Source of the DNA: Argentina anserina
Lineage: Eukaryota > Streptophyta > Magnoliopsida > Rosales > Rosaceae
Assembly: GCF_933775445.1 (NCBI RefSeq)
Contig: NC_065874.1
Span: forward strand, 5,041,001-5,105,000
Length of the DNA: 64,000 nt
Direction: 5' to 3'
Shown here piece after piece: positions 21,730 to 31,859 of this stretch. A program made the translations under genes and the position numbers. The first letter of the stretch is position 1. Each line of letters begins with the position of its first letter. The notes below the pieces were generated by a model, which had not been told where the DNA came from, searched no databases, and was given only the letters and a program-made list of their open reading frames with translations.

Positions 21730-24700
21730 TATTACTCTTGTGGGAACATCCCATAATGCTCATCAGGAGTATGTGCCTCAGCTTGCAAAGTTGAGGAGAG
21801 GTGATGGAATGGTCATGGTGTCACAGTTCATGGTTGAGTTGCAAGGGTTGAAGTCAGTGGATGGAGAGGACCCACCAAAAATCCTGCATTTGAATCCACG
21901 ATTAAGAGGAGATTGGAGTCAGCGGCCAGTCATCGAGCATAACACCTGTTATAGAATGCAATGGGGATCAGCTCAAAGGTGTGATGGTTCTCCATCCAAG
22001 AACAGTGAAGAAATGCTAGGTATGGTTTTCATGATTGAGAAGACGTATGTTTTCCTTGTGTTTCTGCATTACAAGCCATGTTAATTGTAAACAGGCATGA
22101 AGGTGCATGAACCGGTATGGACTTAGAAAACTCAACAATACCTGTTTATAGATGGTAAATTATTGCCTTTGATGAGGAAAATATTGTGTCAAATATGATA
22201 ACTCTACCCTTTTAGCTTAATTTATTTCAATATTGTTTTTTCTTATCCTGGATCAGTTTTCTGCTTATGTAGCATAGCTGCGGTCTACCAATGTACATTT
22301 AAATCTATATCAATAGCAGTCTTCTGGTGTGTATAATCTCCAGACATTATTGTGATTAATATACTCATGATTTATGTGTTATAGTCTTTGGATTTTTCAG
22401 ATGCTGAAATCATCTAGATTGAGCTATTTTTCCATTTAGTGAAAATATGGAATCTGAATGAAGTTTGGTCTTATGTTTAGCTTCTGAAGTAGTTATACCT
22501 AAGTCTGGCCTGGCCGTAGTCAACTCTAAGAGGATCTACGCCTTAAAATGTAATTGACAAAAACAATTGCACAAGAAATTCTAATAGTCCCTGTGATGGT
22601 AAACAAGTTGAATTGTTTAGGTTCATGTTGTACTTGGTATATCCCCATTGTTTGGAATTTTGATTATGATAGTTGTATCGCACTTGGGGTTCTCGCTTTG
22701 CCGCATAACTTGTGATGTTGAGATTACTTGGTGGTAACCAGGAAAATATTTGATCTCTGTCAATGTGAGGCCAAGTAACTGAGATAAATTGCTTCAAAGC
22801 TTTCAGCATAATTCTTACCTTTTGAGACATCCTTCACTTTGCCTTTATTATGTAGAATCTGAGTTGTATTGCAATCCGGATTCTCATCTTCCAACAAACT
22901 TAGAGTTCGTATGGCTAAGTATAATTTTTCTTTACTGGTGTTCCCTTGTGATGTTGAGTTTCCCTGGTGGTAACCCAGGCATATATCTGGTCTATATTGA
23001 TGTCATGCTAGGACAACTTGAACAACTTAAAGGGCACTCTCATGATCTCATCTCTCTGGAATGATAAAGATAAAATATTTCATATTCTAGTTCATGTATG
23101 TATTGATGTCATGGGCTTCCCAGAATCTAAACTCTGTTTTCCCTCTATTCATGTGTGGCAGTTGGCTATATAGATTATATAGTAAGATGAGTCCATTACT
23201 ATATTTTATGAAGTGTATACATGGCAGTTTTTGACAAGTTATATTGTGAATACGTGGCAGTTGATGGAGACGTGCGATGTGAAAAGTGGATGGGAAATGA
23301 TATAATATCCACAAAGGAATCCAAGACGAAGACTACCTCATGGTTTAAGCGTTTTATAGGGCGTGAGCAGAAGCCAGAAGTTACTTGGCCCTTTCCCTTT
23401 GTGGAGGGTAGACTATTTATCCTGACCATACGAGCTGGTGTAGATGGATTCCATATGAGTGTTGGGGGCAGACATGTGACTTCATTTCCATATAGGACGG
23501 TATGCAAAAGTCTTATATAAATTTGTTGTGTTTAAGTGTTAGGTTTACATGGTGTGAAATTGCAATCTTGTGCATGTAGGAGACTAGTTCTATGTTATGG
23601 TTCCTTTTTGGCCGCAATAAATTATGTTTAAGATTTTGCACTTTAATTTGGTTTTACGCACCATCTCAGATTTTTGTTGTTGATTTCTTTCCATGTTCGC
23701 TCCACCCACTTTTATGCATTCCACCCTTTTGATTTACACTTTTACAGACATTGAAGAAATATGACAAGTCCATATTTTCCATGTATATTGATTGTTAAAG
23801 TGTATGGCTATGACATATCAGTTTTATTTTCTGTTTCCCATTTTTTGTCCTAGCAATCATGCATCAAATTTGTTTTTTTTGCTATAACTATAGGGATTTA
23901 CACTTGAAGATGCAACTGGTTTGGCTATAAAAGGAGACGTGGATGTTCATTCTGTATACGTTACCTCGCTTCCCGCTTCTCATCCAAGTTTCTCACCTCA
24001 ACGGGTACTGGAGTTGTCAGAAAAGTGGAAAGCTCATCCTTTACCAAAGACTCCTATTCAACTATTTATTGGGGTTCTTTCTGCTACAAATCATTTTGCA
24101 GAGCGCATGGCAGTGAGAAAAACTTGGATGCAATCATCAGCAATCAAGTCCTCACGTGTAGTAGTCCGTTTCTTTGTTGCACTGGTAAATTAATCTGACC
24201 TGATTATCTTGCTGTTTCAACAGTCATTTAATATTAAGAGTTTGATTAGTGACCCATCCTTCAGAGAACATTACCTTGATTCCCTTGATTCAAGCCCAAA
24301 CGTGTGACCTTAGCAATTTTCCTTCCTATAAAAAGACCTTCAAATATCTAGCCGGTGCATTGTAGGTTATTAGTCTGCTACAGATGATATGAGGATATTG
24401 TAGAATCAGATGTCCAAGCTTGTTGAATCTAACTATCCTGTATGAATTGTCATATCATTTTTCTAATTTTTTTTATCAAATCTTGTAGAATGCAAGGAAG
24501 GAAGTAAATGCTGTTCTAAAGAAAGAGGCTGCTTACTTTGGCGATATTGTGATCTTACCCTTTATGGACCGTTATGAGCTTGTTGTTCTCAAGACCATTT
24601 CTATCTGTGAATTTGGGGTGAGTGCAGTTAATACCAACTCTCATGTATTCCTTCATTATATACATATTGTTAGCTCAAGTGTTTTTGTTAATAACGTTGC

Positions 24701-25687
24701 TTCTTTTATGTTTATAGTTAAAACTCCTTTTAACTGGGTCTTACTTTTAGTTTATATTCTCTGGCTTTTTTTGTTCAACATCTTGAGTGCAGGTTCAAAA
24801 TGTGACAGCAGCATACATCATGAAATGTGATGATGATACATTTGTTAGAGTGGACACTGTATTAAAGGAAATTGAGGGCATCTCTCTTAAAAAGTCACTT
24901 TATATGGGCAATCTCAACCTCTTGCATCGCCCTCTCAGAAGTGGGAAATGGGCCGTAACCTATGAGGTATGCAACACATTTTTGCTTATTAATATGATTA
25001 TTTGATTTATTGGGTTTCCGGTAGTAAAGGACACAGGCTTTACTCTCCATGGAAACTTGGTGCTGACAAGTAGAATCATATAACTGTACAAGAAATTATT
25101 CTCCACATACAACTTCCTAAGTTCCCTAGTTACTGCTGTTTTTTAAATTACATTTGGACACTACATTCTCCAAAGACGACACATGTTACATTTCCTCAAT
25201 TTTTCTTTTTGCTATATCTGAAAGATTAAAGTCTTTTATAACAGGAGTGGCCAGAAGAAGTATATCCTCCATATGCTAATGGTCCTGGATACATAATTTC
25301 CATTGATATTGCTAAATTCATTGCCTCTCAGCATGGGAATCAAAGCCTAAGGGTGGGTTACTCTATGTGGAAGATAATTTTCTTCTCTTTTCCTTCCTAT
25401 CATTGTATGCATGTTCAAACTTTAGCTACCATCAAGATCAAACCAGTCTCACCGAACATATATGTGCTTGTTTGCAGCTTTTTAAGATGGAAGATGTGAG
25501 CATGGGAATGTGGGTTGAGCAATTTAACAGTTCGAGGGTGGCTGTCCAGTACTCGCATAACTGGAAATTTTGTCAGTATGGATGTATGGAGAACTATTAC
25601 ACAGCGCATTACCAATCTCCGAGACAAATGATCTGTCTTTGGGACAAGTTGGCTAGAGGTAGAGCTCAATGCTGCAACTTCAGATGA
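21134..25687 (+). CDS. hydroxyproline O-galactosyltransferase (GT31 with galectin domain, GALT4/5/6-like)
   Basis: This enzyme adds the first galactose to hydroxyproline of arabinogalactan proteins in the Golgi. Seven exons: 21134-22019, 23261-23499, 23894-24184, 24489-24617, 24793-24966, 25245-25352 and 25478-25687; all are GT-AG and together give 2,037 nt (678 residues), the usual family size. The start is set at MKRPKG, the family N-terminus, not the in-frame ATG at 21110. It is a type II membrane protein: basic N-terminus, one membrane segment at about residues 17-33 ([18 protein letters not shown]), stem, galactose-binding lectin domain at about 185-390 ([35 protein letters not shown]) and the GT31 catalytic domain from about 425. 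The catalytic acidic motif [10 protein letters not shown] begins at about residue 527; [12 protein letters not shown] is the conserved GT31 block. No disruption was found. The exact paralogue cannot be settled here. Confidence 0.93.
22660..23030 (+). repeat. diverged direct duplication inside intron 1 of the galactosyltransferase gene
   Basis: Segments at about 22665-22800 and 22858-23030 share order and wording (AGTTGTATYGCA, then TTCTCR, then TTGTGATGTTGAG, then TGGTGGTAACCCAGG-like). They are quite diverged and not coding. Confidence 0.5.
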
Positions 25688-26457
25688 CGGTGAGCAGATT
25701 TTAACACTCTTCACCATTTTTTTACCATATACACACGATCACACGAGTGGTGATTTTAGTAGTCCAAGCTTCTAGCAGTGAATCGTGAAAAAATGGTTGC
25801 AGAATGAATTGTCGAAATTTCTGCTGATTGTCTTGTAAAAGAGGGCTGTATGAAATTTATAGCCCATACTATCATATTGTACATTATGGTCATGATATTG
25901 AGTGACTGAGATTTTACCCGAGGCTTCAGTTTGAGGCCTAAGTTTTCTCCAGAGTGACTACTAGCTAGTGCCTTCTCATCAGTACTCTACTTCTGGTCCC
26001 CAAAATTTAAGAACTTGTAATAGATGTAATCAATGAAATAGCACACAAAGCCAAACCCTAATACTCTTCTTTTTCTATAGACGTGCGATAGTTAAGCGAG
26101 GAGCCTAGATAAACCCAACTTGATCATGTGGAGGCCACAATTGGGTGGCCATTTGCAGACTTGCACAAGAATATCTCATCCTATACTCTGATGTATACGA
26201 TTTGGTACGCCAGATAGGTGATTAGGTGTACGTGTACCCTTTGGAGGCTGCAGGCTGTTACCAATAATTTGAACCAAGTTACTTCTGAATCGACTGGTGC
26301 GGTAGAGCCACCATCTGTGTGTAACCTTTGCACATATCCATTTATAGTTTGCTGGCTGCTGGCATCGTATCCATCGTGCATGCACGATACGGTGGCTTGT
26401 ATAATTGGTGCCTTGGAACTAGTCGTATCATAGCAAAGTATTAGACAGCAAAGAATC
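25688..26457. other. 3' flank of the galactosyltransferase gene and intergenic sequence
   Basis: The beginning will be 3' UTR (an AATGAAATA-type signal lies near 26031). Overlapping open frames on both strands at 26.18-26.46 kb carry no recognised motif. Confidence 0.5.
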
Positions 26458-27433
26458 ATGGAAGACCAAGGAAGTCCGGAATATCACTTCTTGGTTTGGA
26501 ATTTAAGAGATTCAATTTGCATTCAGATGGCTCTAAGAGCTGCAATAAATCTCGATGTCTTCAATATCATAGCTAAGTCAGTGCCAGAGGCTCATCGCAC
26601 ATAAAAAAAAAAGCCTCAAAATCCCCACCACGAATCCAAACGTTGCAGCTGATGGGAGAATCTATAGCAAATCTTCAAGCTTCTTAGTGTCAATTCCCTT
26701 CTTTCTACATCTCTCAAACCGAGCCTAAATGACAAAACGCTACAAGAAAGAACTTATGGCCTAACAAAACAAGCACTTTGCCTGCTTCCAAATGAAGATG
26801 GAGCTTCTTTTACACCGGCAATTATGTTCGGCTCTGAAATGCACCTCATGCAAAGCTTCTACATGCTCAAGCACTCGGTGCTTGAACCAGACGGTTATCC
26901 TTTCTATAAAGCCCAGAGACCTGACGGGTTCATGAGAACAGCCTCTTATTTATATTTTGATCAAAAGTGCTTAAGATTTATCGAGGATTTGAAGAAGTTA
27001 AAGAGCTGATATGATGTAGGAGGTGGTAATGGATGTTCCCCTGCAAAGATCGATGTATCCCCACATCCAAGGCATCAATTTCAACCTACCTAGTGTTATT
27101 GCTCAGGCTCCTAAATATCAAAATCGATCAATTTCATCATCGATCAGTCTGACATGCATATATCATTTACTGATCAAATAAGGGTTTGTTTATGTCCTCG
27201 AGTTTCTTCTAAATGTTTCAGCTTAGATTGTTGTACATCAATTTCTTATATGTTTGTACAACTTATGAACTATGAACACACTACATTTACAAATTTCAAA
27301 ATATGAGTACGTAGCTGACTCTTCGTAGTTCCAATTTTTTCGCAAGCAGGTGTGATGCATGTCAGTGGAGATATGTTTGAATCAATACCAAAGACACAGT
27401 CAATCAGGCTGAAGGTTAGTTTTCTTCCACCTA
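26458..27433 (+). pseudogene. caffeate-type O-methyltransferase pseudogene, copy 1
   Basis: SAM-dependent plant O-methyltransferases of the COMT type methylate phenolics. From ATG at 26458 the reading is MEDQGSPEYHFLVWNLRDSI, then CIQMALRAAINLDVFNIIAK (dimerisation domain), followed by a stop near 26600. The frame resumes with LPNEDGASFTPAIMFGSEMH, MLKHSVLEPDGYPFYKAQRP and FDQKCLRFIEDLKKLKS before another stop. The SAM-binding block is still visible as YDVGGGNG near 27010, then INFNLPSVIAQAP in another frame and AGVMHVSGDMFESIPKT. The catalytic His region is missing. Stops and frameshifts show a dead gene. A related copy lies at 36145-37140; this copy lacks about 31 bp that copy 2 retains. 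Confidence 0.82.
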
Positions 27434-27729
27434 CAATGATTGGAGCTGAGTCCACAAATTAGTCGATATGTTGAAAAAGGATTTTTCGGGTTTAGGAAAA
27501 AAAATAACAATTAGCCAAAATATTGGTTCGTACCAGATTATTTTCTTTTTGCATATAGATAAGGATTCGGAATCCTAAGGGTCACGGTGTTCCTGGTACT
27601 TTGGAGTTAGGAAACCCTATGCTATGTTGATAATAATGAACCAAAGGGGCATATATATATATATATGATGAGAAAATCGTTTGTAAATTCATACTCCAGA
27701 ATACTCAATTTCTTGACCTTGCCATAGGA

Positions 27730-29223
27730 ATGAAAACTAAGTTTCTGAACCGTTTCACTAGTAGAGGAAAAAGAGGAGGAAACAAACGAACAAGGATGAG
27801 TAGTGATCTCTTTGCTCGTTGTAGTGAGAGGGAAGAAATTAAGAATCATGAGAAGCTGAGTAGTTTCGTTTCAAATGACAGAATCAGTGATCTCCCGGAT
27901 GATGTGTTGCATCTCATACTCTCATTCTTGCCTTCCAAAGCCATTGGTCGAACAAGTGTCTTATCTCGAAGATGGAGTCGTGTATGGTCTTCCTATCCCA
28001 TCCTTGACTTCTCTGAACTTCTTAGTGGCAATGAAGCTGTTCATACTCAGATGAGAGAAAGGATCATCAACACAGTGCTGGAATGCCTCGTCCGAAGCAA
28101 TAATATTGTGTTCGATCGATGCCACAAAGTTTCCTTAACAAGAGGCAGCCTAGATTGCTTTCAAAGAGTTAGGGGTGATCCAGACAACTCTTGTTTGGTT
28201 AGGGTTGAGGAACTTGTACTCGATGTCTCGTTCAGTAGTCGTGCAAATAAATTTAGATTGCCTCGATGTAGATTTAAGTGCCACTCAATAAGGAGTAATA
28301 GTAGAGTGAGCTCAAAGGCATGGCTAGGGTTTCCCTCTACATATGTTGTTTCGTCGTATCTCCTTTCGCTCCAAAATTTGATTCTAAGAATGGTGGATTT
28401 CTCAGGTGTGGATTTATTTTCTGTTTCTTCATTCCCTTTTCTCGAGAAATTGGAACTATACTGGTGTGGAGGAATGATGACCACTCTGAAAATTTGTTGT
28501 CCAAACCTAAAGGACGTACGAATTTGGAGTATGAAATTGGAGCTATATAGCGTGCAGATCTCTGGAATGAGACTAGAGACATTGTTTTTTAATGGAAATC
28601 GCATCCGTGGGTGTGTCGACATTTCTGCTCCGAATCTACAGTCTTTGAGTTGGGGGAATAATGACATTACTAATGAGTGTTCCATTCACAGCTTTCCTAC
28701 GCCCAAAAGATGTCGCCTGATCGGCTCAACAAGATTTAAAGCGACTTACAAAACTTTTGCGATGGCCTCATCCCAAGCTGAAATCCTTGAACTATCCCAT
28801 CACTACCTCGAGCTTCATGAATTTGGTGGCTTACCTTTCTCATTCGGCAAACTTAAAACCTTGAGAATTTACTACTCAATAGGGCAAAGACATCTTCGTG
28901 GTCTAGCATGCCTGTTGAAGAGCTCTCCCTTAGTCCACACCCTCAAGATTTGGTTTGATCGGGATAAAGAGGATAAGTGGAAACAAGATTGTTTCCAGCA
29001 ATTGACCCCCTATCTTATTTCCCTCAAGGTAGTCGACATTGATCTTGGTTTTATCATATCTGAGAATGCAATCACTTTCGCAAAGGTTTTGCTGAAATAT
29101 GGAACAGGCCTTCAAAACATTATTCTTCACTCTCCTCTCCCACCCAATGCCTTAGATGATACCATTGTTTTATTAAATGGTTTTCCCAGGGCATCTGCAA
29201 ATGTCAAACTCTCAACGTGTTGA
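27730..29223 (+). CDS. F-box protein with leucine-rich repeats (F-box/LRR, RNI-like)
   Basis: The single-exon open frame gives 497 residues, typical of the large plant F-box/LRR family whose members are substrate receptors of SCF ubiquitin ligases. The F-box is at about residues 50-96 (RISDLPDDVLHLILSFLPSK, then TSVLSRRWSRVWSSYPILDF). Leucine-rich repeats follow (VEELVLDVSF, LQNLILRMVDFSGVDL, FPFLEKLELYWCGG, CPNLKDVRIWSMKLELY, LQSLSWGNNDI). The C-terminal part (LVHTLKIWFDRDKEDKW, LQNIILHSPLPPNALDD) resembles the region before an FBD domain, but I do not see a clear FBD. The next in-frame Met, at 27796, is an alternative start. No breaks are seen. The substrate is unknown and such genes turn over fast, so expression should not be assumed. 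Confidence 0.85.
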   Translation: MKTKFLNRFTSRGKRGGNKRTRMSSDLFARCSEREEIKNHEKLSSFVSNDRISDLPDDVLHLILSFLPSKAIGRTSVLSRRWSRVWSSYPILDFSELLSGNEAVHTQMRERIINTVLECLVRSNNIVFDRCHKVSLTRGSLDCFQRVRGDPDNSCLVRVEELVLDVSFSSRANKFRLPRCRFKCHSIRSNSRVSSKAWLGFPSTYVVSSYLLSLQNLILRMVDFSGVDLFSVSSFPFLEKLELYWCGGMMTTLKICCPNLKDVRIWSMKLELYSVQISGMRLETLFFNGNRIRGCVDISAPNLQSLSWGNNDITNECSIHSFPTPKRCRLIGSTRFKATYKTFAMASSQAEILELSHHYLELHEFGGLPFSFGKLKTLRIYYSIGQRHLRGLACLLKSSPLVHTLKIWFDRDKEDKWKQDCFQQLTPYLISLKVVDIDLGFIISENAITFAKVLLKYGTGLQNIILHSPLPPNALDDTIVLLNGFPRASANVKLSTC

Positions 29224-30702
29224 TGTTAAAGATTAATTTCATGTTCAAAGCAGCGGAGAGAGCATAATATAAAGTTTGCTTTTATTTGTAAGTTTAGATG
29301 ATACTATAATTCCATCCATTATAATATTGTGAAATTTTGATTCTTGATGTTGCATGAGCTTATAATTGTGTTTCTTCGCACGTACGTATTCCTTTTTTAT
29401 GTTTTTGGTCAATGCACGTACGTATTCCTTATTCTCGAAAAATAACTGATATTTGACTCAAGCGTTGAGTGGAGTACGTACTGGTTTTTACAAAGCCTAG
29501 CTAGCTAAAACATGCATATACATTTCTCCACCACATTGTTTCATTCTCCTCTAAAATATACCCTCAGGGGCTTCATCAATCTGCACCATCGTTCTCCTCA
29601 TTTTCATGTCAGTAAACATTGAGTCATGGTTGGAGAATGTGGTGGTCAATAAAACTTGACCCTCGTAAGTACCATATGTGATCAACGATATGATATGATA
29701 GAGAGCGATTGAAAGAACTGACATTGAGTTAAAGATCAAACCATATATCTACAAACATTTTAGAATATCAAGGCCAAATATATAGATGGATCAATCATTA
29801 CCCAAGGCCAAAAATAAATAAAATAAATCAAGAAAATGATATCCTAAGAAGAGCTAAAAATAAATGGGACAAAAAGGGCAGCCGAGTCACACATAAGGAG
29901 CACGGTTACTAATTTTGTCAGCTTCTGCTCCTATAAAACCGGAAATTCTGCTTCCTCTCGTCACACTATCACTGTGACACTCTGTACGTCTTCTCTCTCT
30001 CTCTCTCTCTCTCGACTTGTTCTTCAAGTTTCTTGTATTTCTTGCTCAAAATTCCAGTGAAGCTTACGTAATTCCTCTTCTACTGTTTTGTTTGATTGAT
30101 TTCTTCTTGCTTCTACAGTATTATGAATCAGTAGTTCAAGAATTCGTAAAGAAATTTCATCTTCTTTAATTTCTGACATTGTATGATTCTGGATTTGGTT
30201 TAGTCTCTGATATATGCATTGTTCTTGTATCACTACCTAGCTTGTGAATTCTTGTTGAACAATTTACAGGTGAAACCAAGAAAGTCTAGCTATGCTCTGA
30301 AATGTAGCTTGATTGATTTCTTCTTGCTTCCACTGTTTTATGAATCAGTAGTTCAAGAATTCGTTAAGAAATTTCATCTTCTTTAATTTCTGAGTTTGTA
30401 GGATTCTGGATTTGGTTTAATCTCTGATATATGCATTGGTTTAGTCTCTGATATATGCATGGTCTTGAAGCGTCGTTTCGCTTTCGAGTTGATTTTCGCA
30501 TTTCAGTATTATTTTTGATGTTATTTGGATGTACATTGTGCTATTTTCCCTTCAATTTTTGTGTCCTTTGGACTTGCACTGATTACTGAACTATCAGAGT
30601 TCATTGTTTAATTCAACTTGTCATTTCAAGAGCTTAATTTCTAGACTAATATAATTCGTGTTGTTGTTTCATTAATGTTTCGGTAGGTCTCTGTTCCAAG
30701 AA
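29224..30702. other. intergenic, with CT microsatellite and a tandem duplication
   Basis: A CT run sits at about 29993-30013. A block of about 150 bp at about 30090-30232 is repeated at about 30309-30473 (see separate entry). No gene seen; the right part may be the leader of the broken gene at 30703. Confidence 0.55.
30090..30473. repeat. tandem duplication of about 150 bp
   Basis: Copies at about 30090-30232 and 30309-30473 share long identical words such as ATGAATCAGTAGTTCAAGAA and AAATTTCATCTTCTTTAATT. The second copy also has an internal repeat of GTCTCTGATATATGCATGG. Confidence 0.85.
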
Positions 30703-31640
30703 TGGCCGAATGGAAGGTGTTATATAAGCAACAGTTCAAGCAGGAGTTCGACAGACACTTGGCAAGGATTCTGGCTTTTGATCCCAACAGTGTGGTTCAT
30801 CCTTGGGTTCATCCTTGATCAGTACCCGAATGCTAGGATTGGCGGGGAGAGGTGCTTCATGCAGTTGTTCGAAGAGGAGTATGATGATCCAAAAGTGTAT
30901 GATCAATTGAATGACATAGAAGATCAGATAACTATTGTTGGTAAAAGAGCCTCGATGATTCTTATACAGATGATGGTGGTGCTAAACATAGAGAACAGAG
31001 AGGAGCTGGTGAAATTGTTCAGTGATACCCTGCAAAAGTTATCATTCTTAGTGGATGCTTTTGATTGACCTGGGAAAGGTGATTACTTTGGTGTGGTGTA
31101 TAACAGGATGATTGTTTTTATGAAGCAAGCACACAAAGAATTCCTCCTACATTTCACTGAGAGATCAAGAATGCCAAATAGACTAGATATTGTCACCAAT
31201 ATGGACGATGAAGAATTGGTTAGCGGCATCCTAGCTAATACTGTACGCATTGTCTTAAGGCTGGAGGCTTATGTCAGCTTTACAATACTGCCCGGAGATG
31301 GGACGAGGTTGATGGGAATAGCTAGCAGATCGAGTGAGGTGCAAGTGGTGAACAGACCCCTATTTCAAGGGAGAGTCCATGTCGAAGGGAAAATCATCAG
31401 ACTATACCCCGATCGCCAGAGCACATTGATTCAGATAGTAGGAATCAACTCTAGGATGGAAGCTGAGTGGTACACTGGAAAACGCGTTGCTTATCGCTAC
31501 AAGAATAATGTGTGGAAAAAAATTAAGCCACTACCGCTGCATTCGGGGAAAGATTATTAGGCCTCATGGTGACACTGGCACTCTTTATGCTGAGTTCGAA
31601 TCCCCTTTGGTCCGCGCGGTACTGTTTTATACTGAAACGA
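30703..31640 (+). pseudogene. broken gene: unknown N-terminal region joined to a ribosomal protein eL33 (L35a)-like domain
   Basis: An ATG at 30703 (MAEWKVLYKQQFKQEFDRHL) opens a frame that stops at 30819. A second frame runs 30778-31068 (YDDPKVYDQLNDIEDQI, then LVKLFSDTLQKLSFLVDAFD), meets an in-frame TGA, and continues in the same frame to 31560. From about 31360 this frame resembles eL33: GKIIRLYPDRQSTLIQIVGI, EWYTGKRVAYRYKNN. A one-base shift at an A-run near 31515 puts the conserved continuation LSHYRCIRGKIIRPHGDTGT in another frame. So at least two frameshifts and one stop break the gene. The eL33 part is clearly diverged from the normal ribosomal protein; the N-terminal 200 residues match no family I know. 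It is a probable pseudogene of a fusion gene. Sequencing errors in homopolymers are an alternative for one of the three breaks. Confidence 0.6.
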
Positions 31641-31854
31641 TTTATATGATTTTCTGTTTTTTTTTGTCATTTGTTTGAGTATGTGTACGTGGTTATCTTA
31701 TGGATCCATTTCCTGTGTTGTTCCTTTGTAGAGAATTGTTCAGACGAGGGTGTATATTGTTCTCAAATGAGGGTGTGTATCGTTCCAAGATCATCAACAA
31801 GGTAATTGTTTGATTAACTTATAGTTCGAACTGTTTTAGTTTAGGGATTATAGT

Positions 31855-31859
31855 GTTGT
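31855..31859. repeat. left target-site duplication of the solo LTR
   Basis: GTTGT precedes the LTR and recurs at 34672-34676 directly after it. Confidence 0.92.

Noticed and set aside
22543..23064. Open frames within the galactosyltransferase gene
   Set aside because: They are in intron 1; flanking exons join in frame without them.
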